The notes beneath the pieces were generated by a model. It saw only the letters and a list, made by a program, of their open reading frames with translations. It searched no databases and was not told the origin of the DNA. This document shows, in pieces, positions 22,356 through 33,200 of a DNA stretch of 64,000 bases. Position 1 is the first letter of the stretch. Every line of letters begins with the position of its first letter. The stretch covers positions 62,001 through 126,000 of the forward strand of contig MU859083.1 of assembly GCA_033297205.1 (NCBI GenBank), read 5' to 3'. Position numbers and translations under genes: made by a program. The stretch comes from Pseudoneurospora amorphoporcata (lineage: Eukaryota > Ascomycota > Sordariomycetes > Sordariales > Sordariaceae).

Positions 22356-23148
22356 TACCGTGGTGTTCTTGTTGTTGAACTAGTACGTCACCACCGATGG
22401 CGGCGTGTTGTTCATGGGCGCCGTCCTGGGCTTCTTTTGATTTGTGATGGTGATGAAACAACTTGGATGCCTTCAAGCTCGACGATGATGGAATGTGAAC
22501 TAGAGGACCTTTCCAAGGACGACCGCGTCGCTCGATAACGAGGGCTTGGGAGAGAGACAAGTGGTGCTCGTCGAGTTTCTTCAGTGTCTCCTCGGGGAGT
22601 TTGCCGATCTCGAGTTCCCGGTGCTGGGGCGGGGATGCTGGTTTACGAGAGCCGCCGAAACCGAGAGCCTTCAATCTCGCAGCAAGACCCGGGGACGGTT
22701 TTCGGGTGGCGCGAAGACCGGGAGGGGTCGGGTCGGGAGTGAGGAGGACGTCTGTCGAGAAGTGGGATTGTCGCGGTGTTGAGGAGGAGGAGGGCGCGTC
22801 GGAGTCGGGTTGGAGGCGATGGTCCCGGTCGTTGTTTGTATTATTGTTAGTGGAAGCGCTGGAGCTGGTATCAGGCCTGCTGCTGTCGTTATCGTTGGCA
22901 AAGGTGAACTGTAGCAGCTCGGTAGGGATCTCTGAGAAGGTCAGCTCGACGGCGCTATCCTGACGTTGCTGTTGCTGTTGGTCTTGGTCTTTGCAATAGT
23001 CATCAATCCTAAGGTCTTGGGCATCAATATCCACATCCGAGTCGCCGTCCGAGTTCACCAGTCGGATGGTAAAACCACAGTCACCACTTGCACTAGCTGG
23101 CGGAGGAGGGCCAGCAGCTGGGGACCTGGCCGATACACTGGTGGTCAT
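19438..23148 (-). CDS. KAR9: KAR9-like spindle-orientation and nuclear-positioning protein
   Basis: A single open frame of 1,236 residues. Yeast Kar9 links the microtubule plus-end protein Bim1/EB1 to type V myosin and so steers spindles and nuclei along actin cables. The first 380 residues are low complexity, with a ten-residue Asp run encoded by GTC repeats (22324-22353) and a six-Pro run. The conserved KAR9 domain spans about 385-850, starting near SRPQSVYTLSRASFANQLAQ and ending near VVEELYSKGQQLRDSVSSIL; it is almost wholly helical with repeated EELWN, RWVLVFRG and AKWKDLKEDMVDVD segments. The last 380 residues are basic, Ser/Pro-rich and disordered, as in other Kar9 proteins. LPQPTS at 1145-1150 resembles the LxxPTPh EB1-binding motif but has Ser where the second Pro is expected. 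The family call rests on the helical core and overall layout. Confidence 0.82.
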
Positions 23149-26100
23149 TTGTTGAGGATTATTTTTTCTTGCTGGGTGTCTTGGTGATGATTATTGGTCC
23201 AGCTCGTGACCCGGATTCGAGACGGTGACTGGTTCTAGAGCCCGGGAGAGGCCAATGAGACACCAGTTACAGGCTCAGATGGGCTAGGCGATGTTGCGAT
23301 GCTGCAGCTGTCCTGGTCGCAGCAGCTTGCAGGCAACAACCTCTGTTTCTCACAGTATGTAACTCCTTCACGCGAGGGAGCAGCGGGTGTGGGTGTGCAT
23401 GCAGCAAACAGCTGCCTCTGTGTGATGCCTTGCTAGCGTGGCTTGTTGTACTTCTCGTCACCTTGCTGTGTGGAGGGTGTTTCTTGCTTTTCAGATGGGC
23501 GAATGCGGTAATGGTGAGGTAGGGGTCCCGTTAATACCGGCGAGGGGGAGTGTTGTGTGTTGTTTCGGAGCAAGCAGAATGGATGCGATAAGAGATGTGA
23601 CAAGCCTCGAATGTTTGCGAATGGTGACACAGTCGAGTGAGTTAGTTGAGGTAATTGAGATTGAGGATGAGATTGTCTGGTTGGGGAGTGCCCGTGAGGT
23701 CTGAGGTGACAGAATAGGTGAAATTGCCAAGTGTGACGCCGGGCTTGGCAAAAGTTGGTCTTGAGGGTGAACTGAGTGTGGATTGGATGCCGTCACCAAT
23801 TGGAGAATGGAGTCTCTGGGAGCAGCTTCCAGCAACAAGAGAACCAGGAAAGAAGGGTCTAGCCTTTAGTCCCAAAATTACTATGATTGAGGTGGGAAAT
23901 GGGAAAGAATCAAGGGGACTGAACAAAGCATAGAAAAAGGTGGAAGGGGCTTATTTGCTGCTGCTTATTTCTGGAAACACGCGCAGTGTTATTCCAGTCG
24001 TCGAGGTAATTTGGGGAATTTACGCCCCAGAGTTGTGATGGGTTTCAGCACACCATCCACTGTGGCAACAGCCAATCACGTTGAGCCTCTGACAAGACGT
24101 GCAAGAGTCAAACACCCGCCTTTTGAAACATTTGGCAAGTAATTCCAAGTCAGGAAAGCTCCGAGTAGTGAGTGATTTTGGACAAGACAGATATGTAAAC
24201 TTGCAACATCCATTTCACTTGCAATTCTTTATTCCATAAGATGAGTTCCATGGCCAACAAGATAAATAATTGCCGCTCCCCGCATTCTTCTCAACCCGTC
24301 ACCCATACGTAATATCCTCTTCTGCTCTGCATCCTCACATCTCGACCAGTCCATCAAAATCACAGTTCATCGCCAACTGGGGGATCTTCTCTTCTCCTTC
24401 GTTCTAGCAAATGACAAGGTCGCAGTTCAACCAAGCGATATTGATATCGGCTGCGCTCCAATGACCTCCCACTCGGAAACAACAGTGGGCAATTAGCACT
24501 ACGGGCGGTTCAAATTCATCACCAAATCTGCCAGTTCAGGGGTCTTGAGAGCCCACACCAGAAAATAAGGGTACCCCTGCACAACATCGGCGTTGAAGCC
24601 AAACCGGATGTGGTAGTCAGCTAGCTCAGAGGGCAAAGTCAGGAATGCACAGATTGACTGCTGCTTGAGACATGACATGGCAAAGAGATAGTGAAATTGC
24701 GGATTTCTCGGCACCAGGTCTCAGACTCTCAGCCAAGTAGAAAAAGTCAGGGCGTACTGAGACAGCATGTGAAGAATGCGCAAAGACATTTGAGTTCCAG
24801 TGGGAGAGATATATCTGGATTTGCGTTCCAAGAGGTAGGTGTTGGATGGTTGAAGTCAAGGGGAAGGGAAGCCTCTCATTCATGCCATCGTTATATCATA
24901 TCCAATAGCATCAAGGCATCACCAACAGCTGCACACTCCCGCTTGAACGCAAGCACGCCCTGTTAGTCGGGTATTTATTTACCTCATACGTGCCTGAACT
25001 TTACACTTTCACACTTCACCTCACGGCTTGGTGCCTGACATGCATTTGCATGCTCTCAGGACCATTAGCTACACATTGCAGTATCTCGACTTTCTTGGGA
25101 AGGACAAGGGTTCTTGATCTTGTTGGGCTTCTGTTTCACAAAAGAGCTCTGTGTGTTTCTTGGTCTTCTGTTTCCGTTTCGTGCGACCGCGGCACCAACG
25201 GAGTCCTCTGCGCTTGACAAGGAAATTGCAGTGACTCGGCAGCACCCGCTCGTGTTCCGTGCTTGCATACACTACGTGACGGGACCGCGGAGCTTGTTCG
25301 GAATATACGGGAAACGATGGACTACCTAGTCACTGGTCTGACGGGCCGCTCGTTGATAGTAGAGGGGATTCCCTAGACAAGTGTTAGTGCTATCACAAGA
25401 GAGAGGGGAGGCCAAGGGCCAAGCAAGTCGACGGAAGCCAACCCCTGAACGCCATCCGTCCAATGTCAACAAACCAGGCCGACGGACTCAAAGAACGACG
25501 GAGATTCGCCTCACGTCAACGCCCTCGTACTGGTCTGTTTGCTCGCTTCAACCATAGTCTTGTCCAACAAATCAGATTTCCCCCAGCCGGGCGGAGATGG
25601 ATGATGGCGATTGAAAGGAAGATCCTCCGGAAATGTGACGAATTGTTAGTGCAGCCCCTGTCAGTGCCACTGCCTAACAGCCCACAGCCAAAGGCCTGCC
25701 ACGCCTGCCTGTGCTGGGTGCACGCGTGGTGCTCCGCTTCCACTTCCTGGCTGCGCAAACTGCAAGGGCAGCACCGGCAGCCAGCAGCATCAATGAGCGG
25801 GGTGTTTAGATGGTAGCAGCCTAACGACAGCACACCAGACCGTCACCCAATCTGGATGGACTCCCGACACTCCAATCCATTTCCATTGCTTCCTTTCTCG
25901 CGCTCCGTCGTCCACTTTCCGGAGTCCAAGACACCTTCTACGAAAAGCCCCTTCCTCATTTCCTCTGCCTGCATGCCCATGTAGAGGCAAACCCCTGACT
26001 CAGTCATCGACACAGTTCCTTCTGTTTCTTCCATCGCTTCCTTCCGCTGTGGAACTCGTCGGGGCACAGTCCCGTAACAGTTCGCGGGAGACAAGGCTTG

Positions 26101-26425
26101 CACTAGGTTTATTTGACAATCTCTTTTTCCACAAGTGAAGCTTTACACATACACCACAGCCTCGGTCGACCCTCTGATCACTGCCACTGCCTTCTTCTCC
26201 GCCTCGAGGCATGTCAAGAGGACAATAACGATCGACATCCCTCGCTCTACGTCAGCGCCCAATTCGAGACTTCCCCTCCTCCTCCTACCTTGAAGCTCGA
26301 CCGCCCACGACGAGGCCAGCAGATTACCCGGCACCTGCCAAACGGATATATAATACACGCGTGTAACCCATCGTCGATAGGCATTCGGGACACACCTCAA
26401 GCCAATATACCGGACCGCCGCCAGG
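23149..26425. other. Divergent upstream region between KAR9 and unknown-protein gene
   Basis: 3.3 kb between divergent genes. I see no gene. The frame at 25463-25816 begins with ATG and codes 117 residues, but has no domain and lies where the long 5' leader of the 26426 gene would be. No tRNA, array or inverted-repeat element was noticed. Confidence 0.55.
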
Positions 26426-28273
26426 ATGAGCGCCTCACGAGAGAACGCCCCCGTCGCCCGGTGCGGGTCGCCCGAGGCTCTGCCCTCGCCGGCCGTGGGA
26501 GCTCCCGCCCACAAGTTCATGCGCTGTGCCTCTGCCACCTCGGCCATCTCCCACGGATCAGGAACCACGGAACATTCGCGCGACTCCCTCGCCAGCGACG
26601 CCAGCTCGGCCTTTTCGCGCTCCTCGTCCGGCACCTTCCCATTCACCTCGCGCCGGTCCGACATCAGTACGCTTGGCCACTTCTTTCTCCGATCCCGCGA
26701 TAACTCGTGGATACGGGACTCTACCGGAAGCTTGGACTCGTTGACGGCTAACTCATCCATCTCGTCAGGAAGCAGCAGCAAGCGACGGGGCTACATGCGC
26801 CCTCAAGGAACCGACTTTGCCCAGAGCGCCCGCCAGCGCGAATCCGTCCTGAGTCTCGGAAGCATCGCCCACCTGCAGTACTACTTTGCCCGGACGGGTC
26901 TGCTAGATGGCAAGGGCGCCCAGTTTGCTCGGAAACGCCAGCGGGCGAAAACGCTCGAAATGTCCATGCTCGAGGACGGCGATTACACGATACCCAGAGT
27001 CGTGAACTTTGAGAACGATTCGAGCTATGCCTCCATGGGCAGCAGTCCTAATACCCCAGGGCTCGAGCCCGACATCAGGTCGCCCACCGGAGACGAGCAT
27101 AACATGGAGTTTCAGCCGCCCGAGGAGGTGTACGGATCAGATTATGATGAGGAAACAGACCCGCAACATATGCTCCCGCCGACGGTTTCGACGTACAACC
27201 ACCGCGAAAAGCCAATTCCAAAACCTCCATCGATGGAGGAGCTTCGCTCCGATCTGACCTCAGCTCTCGACGCCGCCGAGCGATCCCTAAAAGAAGCCAA
27301 AGAAGCCACAGCGCCTGCTGGCGAGTCTTCACCCTCTTCCGACCAAATCGTCGTGCCACCCGCCATCCTCCTCTCCGACACATCAAAAAACAACTCCCCC
27401 GACCAAGAACCCACGACCCCAACCGTCCCCCTCAACCCCACGGGCTGGTACGAAGTCCAAGGGATGCACATCCTCGACGTCATGACCCTCGCCATCCGCG
27501 CCGCCAAGATATACTACACCTCCCACGACCGCCCAGATCGATTAGACGCCATCAAGTCCGAGAAAGACATCCGCTCCCACCTGCTCTCAGTAATGGACAT
27601 TCTCAAGAGAATGGCCACGCGGGGATTCATCGGCGGCATGCGCGACGACGAGTTCCAGACTATGAACCAATGGATCAAATCCCTGCGCGACATGCTCTCC
27701 AAAGAAGACGAGATGGAAGCCGCCGAGCAGAAAGAGCGTGAGTCGTGGACCTGGCTAAAACCGGAGAACTGGCCGACCGACGAGAACGGGAACCAGATCG
27801 AGCGCGAAGAAGCCTTCATTCACTCCATGTTTGCTGGTCTGCCTTTGCCCCCGCCGCTGTCCAGTTTGCCGCCGTTGCCGAGGTGGACGCCCATCGACAG
27901 GAGTCAACCAAACCCGGAACCGACGCCGTTTCTGAGAGAGCTGAGCAACGGGATAAGACTAGTGCATTTACATAATTGCGTGGTGCGCAAAAGTAGGCGG
28001 AGGTTTGGAGCTATCCCCAGTTTCCACGCGGACACGCAAAAGCCGTATCGGGCGGCGGATAATTTGCGGTACTGGATGAAGGCCGCCGAGCTGAGATGGG
28101 AGGTGATGATCAAGTGCGATGCGCTGGGGTTGCAGTATGCGAAAGATGGCAAGCTGGAGAATATGGCAGAGGCGGGGAGCATGTGGGTGCAGTTTGAGGA
28201 GGCGGTGGTGAGGTGGTGTAGAGGGGTTAGGAGCGAGGTGGAGGGGGAGTTGAGGGGGGATATTAAGCCATAG
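26426..28273 (+). CDS. Conserved-looking fungal protein of unknown function, 615 aa
   Basis: A single frame of 615 residues from ATG 26426 to TAG 28271-28273. I do not recognise a named domain. Residues 1-150 are Ser-rich and disordered. A compact segment around 150-200 contains LQYYFARTGLLDGKGAQ and a basic RKRQRAK cluster that could be a nuclear signal. Residues 200-340 are acidic and proline-rich. From about 335 the protein looks folded: NPTGWYEVQGMHILDVMTLA, IRAAKIYYTSHDRPDRL, then helical segments with many Trp residues (SWTWLKPENWP, LRYWMKAAELRWEV, MWVQFEEAVVRWCRGVR) to the end. The dense tryptophans and helices suggest a conserved C-terminal domain. Strong codon regularity and the long open frame make it a real gene; no function is inferred. 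Confidence 0.8.
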   Translation: MSASRENAPVARCGSPEALPSPAVGAPAHKFMRCASATSAISHGSGTTEHSRDSLASDASSAFSRSSSGTFPFTSRRSDISTLGHFFLRSRDNSWIRDSTGSLDSLTANSSISSGSSSKRRGYMRPQGTDFAQSARQRESVLSLGSIAHLQYYFARTGLLDGKGAQFARKRQRAKTLEMSMLEDGDYTIPRVVNFENDSSYASMGSSPNTPGLEPDIRSPTGDEHNMEFQPPEEVYGSDYDEETDPQHMLPPTVSTYNHREKPIPKPPSMEELRSDLTSALDAAERSLKEAKEATAPAGESSPSSDQIVVPPAILLSDTSKNNSPDQEPTTPTVPLNPTGWYEVQGMHILDVMTLAIRAAKIYYTSHDRPDRLDAIKSEKDIRSHLLSVMDILKRMATRGFIGGMRDDEFQTMNQWIKSLRDMLSKEDEMEAAEQKERESWTWLKPENWPTDENGNQIEREEAFIHSMFAGLPLPPPLSSLPPLPRWTPIDRSQPNPEPTPFLRELSNGIRLVHLHNCVVRKSRRRFGAIPSFHADTQKPYRAADNLRYWMKAAELRWEVMIKCDALGLQYAKDGKLENMAEAGSMWVQFEEAVVRWCRGVRSEVEGELRGDIKP

Positions 28274-28497
28274 TGATGGTAGGGTGGGAAAAGGGTGAAT
28301 GGGAAGAAACGAAGAGATTAAAGGGAGGGAGGCATATCTATATATAAGAGGGAACGAGAGCCATGAGAAAAGACAAGACACAAGAGAGAGGAGGAAGATG
28401 AGAGACACACACACACGCATTTTTCATGTATACGCATTTTTCATGCATGCGGCAATTTTTACGTATACCACCACACCGCACTGGCACACATTGGCAC

Positions 28498-28544
28498 ACT
28501 GGTTACTGGTTACTGGTTACTGGTTACTGGTTACTGGTTACTGG
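28498..28544. repeat. ACTGGTT heptamer array
   Basis: About 6.7 perfect copies of ACTGGTT. Confidence 0.92.
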
Positions 28545-28621
28545 ATTACATTATTACTCATGGAGGAAGGGAGGACATGAAGAAAGCATAGTTTAGCATC
28601 ATTTTTTCCATTCTTACAGGC

Positions 28622-28682
28622 CACTGGCACTGGCACTGGCACTGGCACTGGCACTGGCACTGGCACTGGCACTGGCACTGGC
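28622..28682. repeat. CACTGG hexamer array
   Basis: About ten perfect copies of CACTGG. Confidence 0.92.
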
Positions 28683-28884
28683 AATTTTGCACTGCACTTT
28701 ACACAATCACATCACTTCATATCTTGGTTAGTTACACTACGTACGTATGGAACGGTTTACATTTTACACAGACAGGATTGATTCACTTTGGAGTTGTTTG
28801 GCAAGAAGGACGGACGGGTAATAGAAGAAGAACTACATACCGAATGCCTCAAACTGAAAACTGGAAACTGAAAAATCAGCGGCT

Positions 28885-28921
28885 GTCTCGTCTCGTCTCG
28901 TCTCGTCTCGTCTCGTCTCGT
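28885..28921. repeat. TCTCG pentamer array
   Basis: Seven perfect copies of TCTCG, followed from 28925 to 28973 by degenerate CAACG-type pentamers. Confidence 0.9.
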
Positions 28922-29090
28922 CCCAACGCAACACAACGCAAGGCAACGCATCGCAACGCAACGCAACACAATGCCCTTATCGTACGTACCATCAAGTCTA
29001 CCAAACAATACAATGTCTACGATGGATGCTTCAGTTGGGCAAGAATAAATGTTATGCTTACGTACGTAACCTGCATGTATAATGGGTGCC

Positions 29091-29119
29091 CTCACCTCAC
29101 CTCACCTCACCTCACCTCG
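29091..29119. repeat. CTCAC pentamer array
   Basis: About five to six copies of CTCAC. Confidence 0.88.
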
Positions 29120-29149
29120 CCTTACTTCACTTCCCGTAGCGTCCCAAAC

Positions 29150-29297
29150 AGCCAGCCAGTCAGCCAGCCAGTCAGTCAGTCAATCAGTCAGTCAGTCAGT
29201 TCAGTCAGTTCAGTCAGTTCAGTCAGTTCAGTCAGTTCAGTCAGTTCAGTCAGTTCAGTCAGTTCAGTCAGTTCAGTCAGTTCAGTCAGTTCAGTCA
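29150..29297. repeat. CAGT tetramers passing into a TTCAGTCAG 9-mer array, cut by gap
   Basis: Variant CAGC/CAGT tetramers run to about 29190; then about eleven copies of the nonamer TTCAGTCAG run straight into the assembly gap. Confidence 0.9.
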
Positions 29298-29394
29298 NNN
29301 NNNNNNNNNNNNNNNNNNNNNNNNNNNNNNNNNNNNNNNNNNNNNNNNNNNNNNNNNNNNNNNNNNNNNNNNNNNNNNNNNNNNNNNNNNNNNN
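29298..29394. other. Assembly gap (97 N)
   Basis: A run of N flanked on both sides by TCAG-based repeats. The true length of the array is therefore unknown and the N count may be only an estimate. Confidence 0.98.
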
Positions 29395-29399
29395 TCAGT

Positions 29400-29431
<32 letters not shown>

Positions 29432-29453
29432 CAGCAGTCAGTCAATCAGTCAG
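29395..29453. repeat. TCAG tetramer array right of gap
   Basis: About fourteen imperfect copies of TCAG with single-base variants. It is probably the far side of the same array that enters the gap from the left. Confidence 0.88.
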
Positions 29454-29505
29454 TTCCCATGCTCCCATGCTCCCATTGCTCCCATTCATGATGATAAGGT
29501 ATCAA

Positions 29506-29555
29506 GCCGAGCCGTTACGAGCCGAGCCGTTACGAGCCGAGCCGTTACGAGCCGA
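29506..29555. repeat. 15-mer minisatellite
   Basis: About 3.3 copies of the unit GCCGAGCCGTTACGA. Confidence 0.9.
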
Positions 29556-29574
29556 GGTGGCTAGGTACCATAAG

Positions 29575-29623
29575 TGGTTGGGTTGGGTTGGGTTGGTTGG
29601 GTTGGTTAGTTAGTTAGTTAGTT
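29575..29623. repeat. GGGTT/GGTT/AGTT graded repeat
   Basis: GGGTT pentamers shift to GGTT and then to AGTT tetramers along the tract, suggesting stepwise slippage and mutation. Confidence 0.85.
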
Positions 29624-30254
29624 CGCCCCTTTTTGAATGTAAATAAAACAAGTCAACAAGTAAATAAATAAAACTAGCCGTTTGACTGGACTACTACCAC
29701 TACCGCTGTCACCACCACCACCACCATCACCACCGTTGCAACCCCTGCTGCGGATCTCTCTCTCTCTCAGGCTGCCCACCCACATTAATTAACAGATGGC
29801 ATGGGATGTGGTTGTGTTGTGGTGTTGCTCACAATTGTCGCCATGTTGTGGGATCTCCTCTTTCTTATGAGTGAGTGAAGTGAAGCTCTGGATGGATTGG
29901 ATATAACAAGTTGTTGGGTGTTTGTTTGTTTGTGTGGTAATGATCTTGCCTTGCCTAGTTCCCTTTCTCTCTTTCTCTTTCTCTTCTCTTTGCAAACCAA
30001 TGCACCGATTGGACCGATTGACTAATCGACTTCCCTCTTTTAAGTTCAGGTTCCCGTTAACTTCCCGTTAACTTCTTCCCCTTCTACCTGCCCTCTCTCC
30101 AGACCCTGAACCGAACTCCGCAAGGAAAAAAAAAAACTCCGCGAATGAAAGGATAAATGATTTAAAGAGAAAAAAAAAAACTCAATGCTGCTGCTGCTAA
30201 TGCACCCGCGCGATCCCATACCATACCATACGGATCAATGCAATAAATGCTATT

Positions 30255-33200
30255 CTAATGAGGCATAACACTTATCCCTCCCATTCCTCCCATCCCTCCT
30301 CCTCCATAACCCCCAGAACCCCCAGAACCACCACCTCCCCTTTTCCCTGCTCCTGCTCCTCCTCCTCCACCTCTCGGGCCGGCCCTCGGTGCACTCGACG
30401 CACCTCTCCTCCTCGCCGGTTTTGCGCCACCACTACTAGCCTTCCTCTTGCTCACCCCTCCTCCTCCTCCTCCTCCCCCTCCGGCACCACCAGCAACCGA
30501 ACTCCCAGCTCTCTTCTTCCTATGGAACTTCTTCCCACCAACACCACCTGCTCCACCTCCACCTCTCCGCCCCAAGCCTGACGCCTTCGACAAGGATCCT
30601 GATGCACGGCCTGAGCCTCCGCCGTAGCTACCTTTTGAGGAGCTGCCGCCGCCGGAGCTATACATGGAGATTTGTTCTTGCAAGCGAGCGTCTTGCACGA
30701 CTTTGGAGATTGGGCGGGAAAAGTAACGGGAGGATTCTAGCTCCGAGTCTTCTGCATCTTCTTCGGAATTGTCGGAGCCCGAGGCGGTGACGACGTCGTC
30801 GAGGTCCGAGAGGCCGTAATCTTCTTCTTCTTCTTCGATGGGTTCTCCGCGGCGGTTTACTGCTTGGCCTTTATTATTTTGGGTTTGTGTTGTTGTAAGA
30901 GTTTGTCCCGGCGGTCTGCGAGCGGCTTGTTGTTGTGCCTGTGCTGCCCGAGCTCCTCCTCCTCCTGTGGCTCTTCCCCGCCCAGCCGGATTCCGTGACG
31001 GTGGTGGTGCAGCACGAGCACGAGGTTCATCCTCCTCCTCATCACTACTAATCAAATCCACCACCTCTTTCCCTCCTCCCTTTCCACCACCTCTTCCTCC
31101 CCTCCTCCCAGTCCCTTCGTCCTCAACACCATCAGTCACAAAAGGATTATCATACTTGGGCCCCATCATGTCCCTATAATTCCCATAAAACCGCTCAACA
31201 AGCGGTATGAACTTGGCTCCGAAGAGATCCACCTTGTCTTGATTAATGTCCGGGATCGCACGCATCTGGTCCAGCGTGCGCGTCCACCGGATCGCCATTT
31301 CTCTGTACTGGGTCTCGGTAAAGATGGGCTTGCGCATGCCCTTTTTGTTGCGGAAGTCCTCCTCAAAGACCTTGGCTTCTCTGACAAAGGTATCGACAAT
31401 GTCCTGGTGGACCTCGTCGAGCTGGCCGAAGCGAGGGTTTTGCATCGTTCGGGGGTCGACAATGGGGGGTCCCAAAGTGGCGAGGTGTTGGGACATGGTT
31501 TCGTTGGCATGTTGTTGGGTGTGGGAGAGGGTGTCGTAAATGGTGGTTTGTCGGTTTTGGGGACGAGTAGCTCGGGAGGCTGGACCACGTCGCGAAGGGC
31601 GGACGGGCTCAAAGGCTTCTTCCTCGTCGTCGGGTTCAACTCTATCGGATACGACAAAGTCGTCGCGCTCGTAGCCGTTGGCGTGGAGAGGGCCGTGAGG
31701 ACCGTCAGAGCTAGGCTCTTCGTAGTCGGCGATGAGGGTCGGTAAAACCTTTCCGGCGGAGTTCCTCTTTTTGGTGGCTCGGACGGGCGAAGAGACGTTC
31801 GTTGATATGGGCGGTCGTCGCAAGGTAGGCAAGGTAGGAAGTTCAGGCTCACCACCCATCATGTCCTCGTCAACACGACGGCTCCGCTGCTTAGACCGAG
31901 TCGGCGGTTCGACGGACTTGTTGGATGGAACGGGCAGTAACAGCCGCTTGCCGTTGTAAAGGTAAGCACCAGCTTCAGGCCCGGTCTGCACGCACGCTGC
32001 AGTGTTAGCAAAGCAAAGCTTCCAGAAAAAAAAAAAAAAAAAAGAGGGAAGCACTCACAACGTAGTATGTAATAGGCATCCCCGCGCCATTCATAATATT
32101 GTCCTCGCCCAGCGCCTTGTGAAAGTTCAGCTGCAGGATAATCCTCTGCAGCTCCCTCTGCGTGGTCCCCTTGGCGATGCCAAAGTGGCACACCCCGCCA
32201 TGCTCGCTCTTCTTCTTGCCCATCAGGATATCGCACAGCTTACCCAGCGTGATGGGCTTTTGGCTCTTCACAACCTCGATCGCAGCGAAGGCTATTTCCG
32301 TAAAATCCTTCATCTCCGTCGACTTTGAGATGCGCCCAAATCGACAGTTGTCGCATCCGTCTTTGCACTTGCGGTGGTCAAAGTCCTCGCCAAAGTAGCG
32401 GAGCACTTCTTCCCGCCGGCACGTGTGCTGCGATTCGCAATAGTTGACCACGCGGTTAAGCATCAGTAGCTGGCGTTCCTTTTGAGCGTAATCACCGTCA
32501 CCGTCGGCAATCATGCGGCGAAGGGATTGGATGTCGCCGTAGGCGAAGTAGAGGTAGCAGTCAGATGGCTTGCCGTCGCGGCCGGCGCGGCCGGTTTCCT
32601 GGTAGTAGCCTTCGAGGGACTTGGGGATATGCTGGTGGATGACGAAGCGGACGTCGGGCTTGTCGATACCCATACCGAAGGCGATGGTGGCTACCACGAC
32701 TTTGACTTGGCCGGCTTGCCATTCGTGTTGGACTTCGATCTTTTCTTTGGTGGTAATGGAGGCGTGATAGTGCTTGGCTCTGATGCCATGTTTTTCTTCG
32801 AGGTTCTTGGCAATGTTCTCTGCACTTTTCCTTGACAACGTATAGATGATACCCGTTTGGCCGTCATACTTTTCTCGGATCAACTCGGCGATGCGGGCAA
32901 CCAGATTCTGCTCCTTTAACCTGACCTCGTAGTAAAGGTTCGGCCGATTGAAGCTCTGCGAGAAAGTCTGGCAGTCCTCCATTGCCAGGTTATGCTTGAC
33001 ATCCACAATGACGTTTTGTGTTGCTGTAGCTGTCAACGCCATGAGCGGGACTCCGGGAAACCTCTTACGAAACTCTCCTATAGCTTTGTAATCAGGTCGG
33101 AAATCATGGCCCCATTGACTGACGCAGTGGGCCTCGTCGATAACGATTCTGGCCAGCTTGTTCCTCTGAAAGAGGTCTCTCATCTTGTTGACGAACTGCT

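Larger units (their letters stand above)
28274..30254. other. Tandem-repeat-dense spacer between convergent genes
   Basis: No gene is supported. Between 28498 and 29623 at least eight different short tandem arrays follow one another, broken by a 97-base run of N. The right part (29640-30254) holds the 3' region of the RecQ gene with CTT/CTCT-rich and A-rich tracts. Long frames across the repeats arise only because the repeat units lack stop codons. Confidence 0.75.

Noticed and set aside
25463..25816. 117-residue plus-strand frame before the unknown-protein gene
   Set aside because: No domain and no supporting splice structure; likely leader sequence.
29298..29453. CRISPR-like array
   Set aside because: Repeats are 4-9 base units without spacers, and this is a eukaryotic genome; they are microsatellites.
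28724..29564. Open frames of 160-255 residues with Ser-Val or Gln-Ser repeats
   Set aside because: They are translations of stop-free tandem repeats and run through the N gap.
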